Part shown: positions 23,690 to 27,080 of the stretch, one piece after another
How the letters are laid out: each line of letters starts with the position of its first letter
How positions within the stretch are numbered: position 1 is the first letter of the stretch
Assembly: GCA_963542625.1 (NCBI GenBank)
Contig: CAUTXO010000018.1
Location: 1-27,080 of the forward strand
Length of the DNA: 27,080 nucleotides
Source: CAUTXO01 sp963542625
GTDB taxonomy: Bacteria > Campylobacterota > Campylobacteria > Campylobacterales > SZUA-545
Direction of reading: 5' to 3'
Notes under the pieces: model-generated
Seen by the model: only the letters and a program-made list of their open reading frames with translations
Database searches by the model: none
What the model was told of the DNA's origin: nothing
Program-made: the position numbers and the translations under genes

Positions 23690-24944
23690 ACTTGATCCTA
23701 GGGATTAGATCTAAGATATTTTTTAGCGGATATTTTTCTTCTACTTCGTGCGCGCTGTTTTCTAAAACGGCTTTTGCGACGCTCTCCATTCCTGGATACG
23801 TTGCCCTTAGCATATGATCCGCGTAAATGACGATGTTTACGCCTAGATCTTGTAGCCTTGATAGCGTTTGGCTATTGCAAGAAGGCGCTACTACCGCTAG
23901 TGCACAGTTTTGATTTGTTTTTCTAAAAGCCCCGCAAAATGCTAGCGTGTCTTGCTCGTTTGCTTCTAACATAATGGCGTCAGCACCAGCTTGAATGTAT
24001 TTTGCGGCTATGTCTATTGCCTTTGGCGTGCCGTTTGCCAAAAGAAAATTTTGCAGTTTTGCAAAGATCATAAACTCGTGTGAAGTTTGAGCCCTTTTGC
24101 CTATTTGTATTTTTTTGCAAAAGTCGTCGATGGAAGAATCATCCGCTTGCTCTTTAGCAAAAGCGGCTTGCGTTACGGCGGCGCTTATTCCCAGCCGCTC
24201 TATGGTTTTTATATTAAACGCAAAGTATTCTAGGCTGTTGCCCCCCCCCCCGCCCATATCAAAGATCATAGGCTTTGTGGTTACTTCAAAGATATCATTT
24301 ACTATTGCAAGCCTACTGTCTATATCTATGCTGCCTGAATATGGCTTGCCTTTTGAGGCTAGATCTGTTATGGGGTTACTAAACGTGCCGTCAAACGCAA
24401 TATTTTCTTTGCTTGCGATTGTTTCTACCATTAGCCCGCTTATAGCGTTGTGCGCTTCCATAATCCGTAAAAGCGGCTTTGCATTAATTAAGCGCCTAAG
24501 TCTTGCGCGCCGTATGTCCGGCGAAAGCCCTATGTCTTTTAAAAGCATATTCAATTTTGTAGATGATATGCCGGCTGTGTATTCAGGCTCAATGAGCTTG
24601 CCGCCCCACTGTGAGAGAGTATCTATTACCTGCTGCCTTGTTTTTGCTTGCACGCCTTCTTTCCAATCGTTGCCGTGCACGACGAAATCCGGCTTTATTT
24701 TTTCAAGGTTTGGTCTGTAATCCAGTGTTTCTTGCGGTATAACGTTTTTTACGTATTTGATATTTTCTATAACAGCCTTTCTTTGCTCGTAAGACATATA
24801 AGGAATTCTTTTGTAGCTTGCTATTGCTTTATCAGTTAAAAGCCCAACCGTAACATCTCCATACTCTGCGGCGGTTTTTAGTATATTCATATGCCCCGGA
24901 TGGACTAGATCCGCGCTCATACCCACATAAACTTTTCGTATCAT
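23679..24944 (-). CDS. Nucleotidyltransferase / PEP mutase-like fusion with degenerate mutase site, phase-variable, ON as read
   Basis: 421 residues. Domain 1 (~1-135) is a cytidylyltransferase of the TagD/RfaE type with HPGH (15-18), YEQRKAVIE and ISSTK (126-130). Domain 2 (~155-421) is an isocitrate lyase/PEP mutase barrel: RIMEAHNAISGLMVE, FDGTFSNPITDLASKGKP, IFEVTTKP, YIQAGADAIML, GVNIVIYADHMLRATYPGM. The layout matches common two-domain PEP mutases. However, the expected DGDTGG is replaced by DMGGGG (229-234), EDK by QAA (259-261), the Arg of ARIES by Lys296, and the His of IMIHS by Glu327. These comparisons are from memory. The G11 tract encodes Gly232-235. The enzyme may no longer be a PEP mutase. 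It is the first gene of the capsule-type operon. Confidence 0.82.
   Translation of the reverse strand: MIRKVYVGMSADLVHPGHMNILKTAAEYGDVTVGLLTDKAIASYKRIPYMSYEQRKAVIENIKYVKNVIPQETLDYRPNLEKIKPDFVVHGNDWKEGVQAKTRQQVIDTLSQWGGKLIEPEYTAGISSTKLNMLLKDIGLSPDIRRARLRRLINAKPLLRIMEAHNAISGLMVETIASKENIAFDGTFSNPITDLASKGKPYSGSIDIDSRLAIVNDIFEVTTKPMIFDMGGGGGNSLEYFAFNIKTIERLGISAAVTQAAFAKEQADDSSIDDFCKKIQIGKRAQTSHEFMIFAKLQNFLLANGTPKAIDIAAKYIQAGADAIMLEANEQDTLAFCGAFRKTNQNCALAVVAPSCNSQTLSRLQDLGVNIVIYADHMLRATYPGMESVAKAVLENSAHEVEEKYPLKNILDLIPRIKYDF
24241..24251 (-). repeat. G11 tract (ON) in the PEP mutase-like domain
   Basis: Eleven C on the plus strand; coding flanks GGGC and CAACAG. The frame is open on both sides, and the downstream FAFNIKTIERLG matches the family pattern. 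Eleven is therefore the ON length. Confidence 0.9.
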
Positions 24945-24978
24945 CTGTGATCTTTTGAGTTAAAATAAAAACGCCGCC

Positions 24979-24984
24979 ATTTTA
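24979..24984 (-). promoter_or_regulatory. Candidate -10 box for the capsule-type operon
   Basis: TAAAAT on the minus strand, 34 bases upstream of the ATG at 24944, after a T-rich stretch. It lies just past the terminator-like structure of the preceding operon. Alternatives such as TATTTT lie closer to the gene. Confidence 0.3.
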
Positions 24985-24988
24985 GGAT

Positions 24989-25019
24989 AAAAAAGCTAAA
25001 TGCCACGAGGCTTGGCTAG
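24989..25019 (-). terminator. Rho-independent terminator of the ribA-rsmG operon
   Basis: On the minus strand, CTAGCCA and TGGC plus TAG pair (4 + 3 bp with a 3-base bulge) around a 7-base loop and run into six T (24994-24989). It overlaps the last codons of the gene ending at 25016 and separates it from the capsule-type operon. Confidence 0.55.
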
Positions 25020-25435
25020 TTGTTCTTAAGCAAAATAACGCCGTCGATTGAATACGTGGCGATTTTTTCTATCTGGCTGCTTAGGGCGCTGCTTCTGCCC
25101 GCATCTTGCGGTAAGTTGCTCTCCGTAATAATCGCAATGACCTTAATATCTAGCAAATACTCCTGCGCCAGACGCTGCAAAGTAGGCGCTAGATCTTGGC
25201 TGCAAAGCGCAAAGCCAACCTTCGTTTTTGCCAAAAATAAAAAATCCCGCACGCTATCCACAATCACTCCAAGCGTTTGCGCGTCTTGGTAGCGCGGCAA
25301 ATCCGCTTCCCTAAACTCCAAAACGGGAAAAATCGTATCGTCCGCGCTAATTGCGGGCTCGGCTTGTGCGTAAGATCCAAACACCTGCGGCTTGCTAAAA
25401 TCATCAATTACGTCGTTTATATTTATAAAAATCAT
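25016..25435 (-). CDS. Conserved hypothetical protein
   Basis: 139 residues from the ATG at 25435, which overlaps the previous stop (ATGA) and has GGAGG four bases upstream. Soluble, with an alternating alpha/beta pattern: LGVIVDSVRDFLFLAKTKVGFALC, LLDIKVIAIITE and the final IATYSIDGVILL. This could be a Rossmann-like or DHH-like half domain, but no motif supports a function. The segment SQDLAPTLQRLAQEYL is partly encoded by an AGATCT word. It is the last gene of the ribA-rsmG operon. Confidence 0.7.
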   Translation of the reverse strand: MIFININDVIDDFSKPQVFGSYAQAEPAISADDTIFPVLEFREADLPRYQDAQTLGVIVDSVRDFLFLAKTKVGFALCSQDLAPTLQRLAQEYLLDIKVIAIITESNLPQDAGRSSALSSQIEKIATYSIDGVILLKNN

Positions 25436-25677
25436 AGGCCCTCCAAACATTTACGGCAATAGAGTTTGCCGCCTTTTTGCACCGTCTCTGCGGGCTCAAA
25501 ATACACCCCGCACGAGTGGCATTCCACCAGCTCCTGCGCCGCTTTTTGTCTTAGATCTTGCGCTAGATCTTGCCCCCCGTTTTGCTCCGCCTTTTTGCGC
25601 GCCTTAGTTTTTGGCAGACCCCTAAGCGCTAAATACAGCACGTAAAGCAAGGCTAAAATCAAAACAAATCTAATCAC
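25432..25677 (-). CDS. PP0621-like small membrane protein with zinc ribbon
   Basis: 81 residues: one N-terminal membrane helix (4-20), a charged linker and a C-terminal zinc ribbon with Cys53-x2-Cys56 and Cys74-x2-Cys77. This layout matches the PP0621 family, whose function is unknown. The linker contains GQDLAQDLRQKAAQEL (35-50), encoded by two AGATCT words 12 bp apart. It resembles the octapeptide repeats of the YbeY extension and looks like an in-frame insertion. It overlaps rsmG by 8 bp. Confidence 0.75.
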   Translation of the reverse strand: MIRFVLILALLYVLYLALRGLPKTKARKKAEQNGGQDLAQDLRQKAAQELVECHSCGVYFEPAETVQKGGKLYCRKCLEGL

Positions 25678-26209
25678 AGTAAGCCTTTGCGTCTATTAGC
25701 ACATAGCTTGAATGCCCGTGGCGAATTACACTAGCACCGGCAAATTCACGCGCACCGCTAGCCGTGTTTGCGCCCTTATACAGCAAGATCTTGGTGCCGG
25801 CTTTAAAAAACGGTTTAGCTAGCGCTAAGATCTCATCTATGCCACCAAAGGCTTTGGAGCACACAAGATCTACGCCCGTGCGCTGCATTTCTTGTATCCT
25901 GTGCGGCACAACGCGGACGTTTTTTAGCTCAAGCCTTGCCGCGGCATAATTTAAAAACGCCGCCTTTTTTGAGTTTGGCTCCACCAGATAAAACACCGTC
26001 GCTTCCTTTAGGCACGCCAAAACAAGGCCAGGAAAACCAGCGCCGCTGCCAAGATCTAAGCAAGTGGCAAAATCGCCCAAAAATTCAAGCGGGTAGGCGC
26101 AATCTTGCACGATGTCCGCAAAGCCCGCGCGCGTTTTAACGCCGCTAATGTTATGCACGCGCGAGTATTCAAAAAATATGCTCTCAAAAAGCCTTAGCTT
26201 GGCGTTCAA
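25670..26209 (-). CDS. rsmG: 16S rRNA (guanine527-N7)-methyltransferase
   Basis: 179 residues, a little short for RsmG/GidB. SAM motif I is LDLGSGAGFPG (51-61), followed by VFYLVEPNSKKAAFLNYAAARL (the YLxEPxxKKxxFL pattern of the family) and VCSKAFGGIDEIL in place of the usual SRAF motif. It methylates G527 in the 530 loop of 16S rRNA; loss of this modification is associated with streptomycin resistance in several species. The ATG overlaps the ribA stop by 4 bp. Four AGATCT words fall within this gene alone. Confidence 0.93.
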   Translation of the reverse strand: MNAKLRLFESIFFEYSRVHNISGVKTRAGFADIVQDCAYPLEFLGDFATCLDLGSGAGFPGLVLACLKEATVFYLVEPNSKKAAFLNYAAARLELKNVRVVPHRIQEMQRTGVDLVCSKAFGGIDEILALAKPFFKAGTKILLYKGANTASGAREFAGASVIRHGHSSYVLIDAKAYCD

Positions 26210-26775
26210 AGCAAATGCCCGCTTTTTTCTTTTTTGACCCTTAGGTAGTGCTCGTTGAATTTGTTTGGCTTGATGATTAACGGCACGCGCTCTAAAATCT
26301 CCGCGCCCTTTAGGCTTTCTATCTTTTTAGGGTTGTTAGTTAGGAGCCGCAAGCGCTTGATGCCAAGATCTTTCAAGATAAACTCGGCAATTTCATAGCT
26401 GCGCTCATCGTCGGCAAAGCCTAGCTGATGATTTGCTTCAACGGTGTCAAGCCCGCCGTCTTGCAAGGCGTAGGCGTTAATTTTATTTAGTAGCCCTATG
26501 TTTCTGCCCTCTTGGCGCAAATACAAAAGCGCCCCGCCTTGAGCGCTCTGGCTGATTAGCTTTAAGGCAAGATCTAGCTGCTCCCCGCAATCGCATTTAA
26601 GGCTGCCGATTGTATCGCCCGTAACGCATTCAGAATGCACCCTAACAAGCGGCTCGGATCCAAGCGTTTGCGTGTATAGCGCAAAATGTTCTTTGTGGTT
26701 TTCTTTATAAACGCGGATTTTAAAGGTTGCGTATTTTGTTGGCAAAAAGGCTTCGTTTGATTGTTGTATTTCCAT
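26206..26775 (-). CDS. ribA: GTP cyclohydrolase II
   Basis: 189 residues from the ATG at 26775. It opens the imidazole ring of GTP to start riboflavin synthesis. RVHSECVTGD precedes the zinc site Cys50, Cys61, Cys63 (GSLKCDCGEQL). The GTP-binding and catalytic block is YLRQEGRNIGL (85-95), with Asn where Gly is usual (GRGIGL). It is a stand-alone RibA, not fused to RibB. An ATG at 26784 is also in frame. Neither start has a ribosome binding site, and a TAAAAT box ends seven bases before 26775, so the message may be leaderless. Divergent from hemB. Confidence 0.93.
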   Translation of the reverse strand: MEIQQSNEAFLPTKYATFKIRVYKENHKEHFALYTQTLGSEPLVRVHSECVTGDTIGSLKCDCGEQLDLALKLISQSAQGGALLYLRQEGRNIGLLNKINAYALQDGGLDTVEANHQLGFADDERSYEIAEFILKDLGIKRLRLLTNNPKKIESLKGAEILERVPLIIKPNKFNEHYLRVKKEKSGHLL

Positions 26776-26782
26776 CGCCGGC

Positions 26783-26788
26783 ATTTTA
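26783..26788 (-). promoter_or_regulatory. Candidate -10 box giving a leaderless ribA message
   Basis: TAAAAT preceded by TTG on the minus strand. A transcript starting seven bases downstream would begin at the ATG at 26775. The first possible start (26784) would lie inside the box. Confidence 0.35.
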
Positions 26789-26800
26789 CAAGCTTTTTGT

Positions 26801-26806
26801 TAAAAT
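26801..26806 (+). promoter_or_regulatory. -10 box of the hemB promoter
   Basis: TAAAAT preceded by TTTTTGT, 27 bases upstream of the hemB ATG, leaving room for an AAGGA site at 26823-26827. Confidence 0.5.
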
Positions 26807-26833
26807 CGCCCGATATTTTTGCAAGGATCTATT

Positions 26834-27080
26834 ATGTTTAAAAGGTTTAGGCGCCTAAGAGCCAAAGAGCCAATGCGTCAAATGCTACAAGAATTTAGCG
26901 TCGCTAGGCAAGATCTCATCTACCCGCTTTTCATCACAGAAGGTAGCGGCGTAAAGCGCGAGATAGCTTCAATGCCCGGCGTGTATCAGTTCAGCATAGA
27001 CGCTTGCCTAGAAGAGCTGCAAGAAGTTACGGATCTAGGCATAAAGGCGGTTATTTTGTTTGGCATTCCAAGCTTAAAAG
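26834..27080 (+). CDS. hemB: Delta-aminolevulinic acid dehydratase (porphobilinogen synthase), N-terminal part
   Basis: 82 residues are visible before the window ends; the full protein is about 320. The sequence MFKRFRRLRAKEPMRQML, then LIYPLFITEG, SMPGVYQFSID and LGIKAVILFGIP, is typical of the HemB N-terminus. It condenses two 5-aminolevulinate molecules to porphobilinogen in tetrapyrrole synthesis. AAGGA lies six bases before the ATG. The hemB-ribA-rsmG neighbourhood also occurs in C. jejuni (from memory), supporting the taxonomic guess. The catalytic lysines lie beyond the window. Confidence 0.93.
   Translation, partial: MFKRFRRLRAKEPMRQMLQEFSVARQDLIYPLFITEGSGVKREIASMPGVYQFSIDACLEELQEVTDLGIKAVILFGIPSLK

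Noticed and set aside
7766..24251. Poly-G frameshifts as plain sequencing errors or decayed pseudogenes
   Set aside because: The shift is always a single base within a long homopolymer and the rest of each frame is intact. Correcting one base restores family motifs and operon spacing. Individual tract lengths could still be miscalled.
23679..24944. Straight annotation as an ordinary PEP mutase (pepM)
   Set aside because: The family match is clear, but the catalytic loop and the EDK motif are substituted, so the name would overstate what the sequence supports.
1..27080. Known uptake sequences of Neisseria or Haemophilus type, and tRNA/rRNA genes
   Set aside because: I did not notice the Neisseria or Haemophilus words in the sequence, and no cloverleaf-like or rRNA-like segments were seen. 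The only dense repeated word is AGATCT, reported separately.

Overview
The window looks like a chromosomal segment of a Campylobacter-type member of the Campylobacterota. The reasons are futalosine-type menaquinone prenyltransferase context, the gene order modE-modA-mop-modB-modC, the hemB/ribA/rsmG neighbourhood, AAGGA-type ribosome binding sites, TATAAT-type -10 boxes with weak -35 regions, and long poly-G contingency tracts. The base composition (roughly mid-40s % GC, by eye) fits the higher-GC oral or gut Campylobacter species better than C. jejuni. The species is inference.

Layout. 1-453: the end of a membrane protein. 495-4080 (minus): a tightly overlapping housekeeping operon, running from a secreted CbiL-like protein through a UbiA-family prenyltransferase (MqnP type), two conserved hypothetical proteins and a TRIC-family membrane protein to ybeY. 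The ybeY gene carries a 14-unit, 24-bp tandem repeat at its 5' end. 4184-7589 (plus): a complete molybdate uptake operon, modE-modA-mop-modB-modC. 7668-8510 (plus): a phase-variable glycosyltransferase. 8503-11789 (minus): a TonB-dependent receptor and modD. 11977-12815 (minus): a second, inverted copy of the glycosyltransferase, frameshifted OFF. 12847-24944 (minus): a more AT-rich capsule or O-antigen type locus. It holds two polymerase-like membrane proteins, a CDP-alcohol phosphotransferase, a GT4 glycosyltransferase, a CDP-glycerol glycerophosphotransferase homologue, a beta-propeller protein, two methyltransferases, a FemAB/GNAT-like acyltransferase, a Wzx flippase, an iron-type alcohol dehydrogenase and a nucleotidyltransferase/PEP-mutase-like fusion. 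25016-26784 (minus): ribA-rsmG and two small genes. 26834-end (plus): the start of hemB.

How it fits together. The mod genes, with modD and the outer-membrane receptor, plausibly form one molybdenum (or tungsten) acquisition unit that has been split by the glycosyltransferase copies. The capsule locus appears to make a surface glycan decorated with a CDP-activated alcohol phosphate, either glycerol-phosphate-like or phosphonate-like. Eight homopolymeric G/C tracts of 9-11 bases sit inside coding regions. As read, five genes are ON, one is fully OFF, and two have a shifted C-terminus.

The main unusual points are: (1) the palindrome AGATCT occurs about 76 times by hand count, against about 8 expected from composition, a HIP1-like density; (2) the same GATC-bearing unit has expanded into the ybeY array and recurs in a second small gene; (3) the PEP-mutase-like domain has lost the recognisable catalytic motifs, and a poly-G tract lies exactly where the metal-binding DGDTGG loop should be; (4) inverted, near-identical glycosyltransferase 5' halves could invert the modD/receptor segment and swap the 3' halves of the glycosyltransferases.
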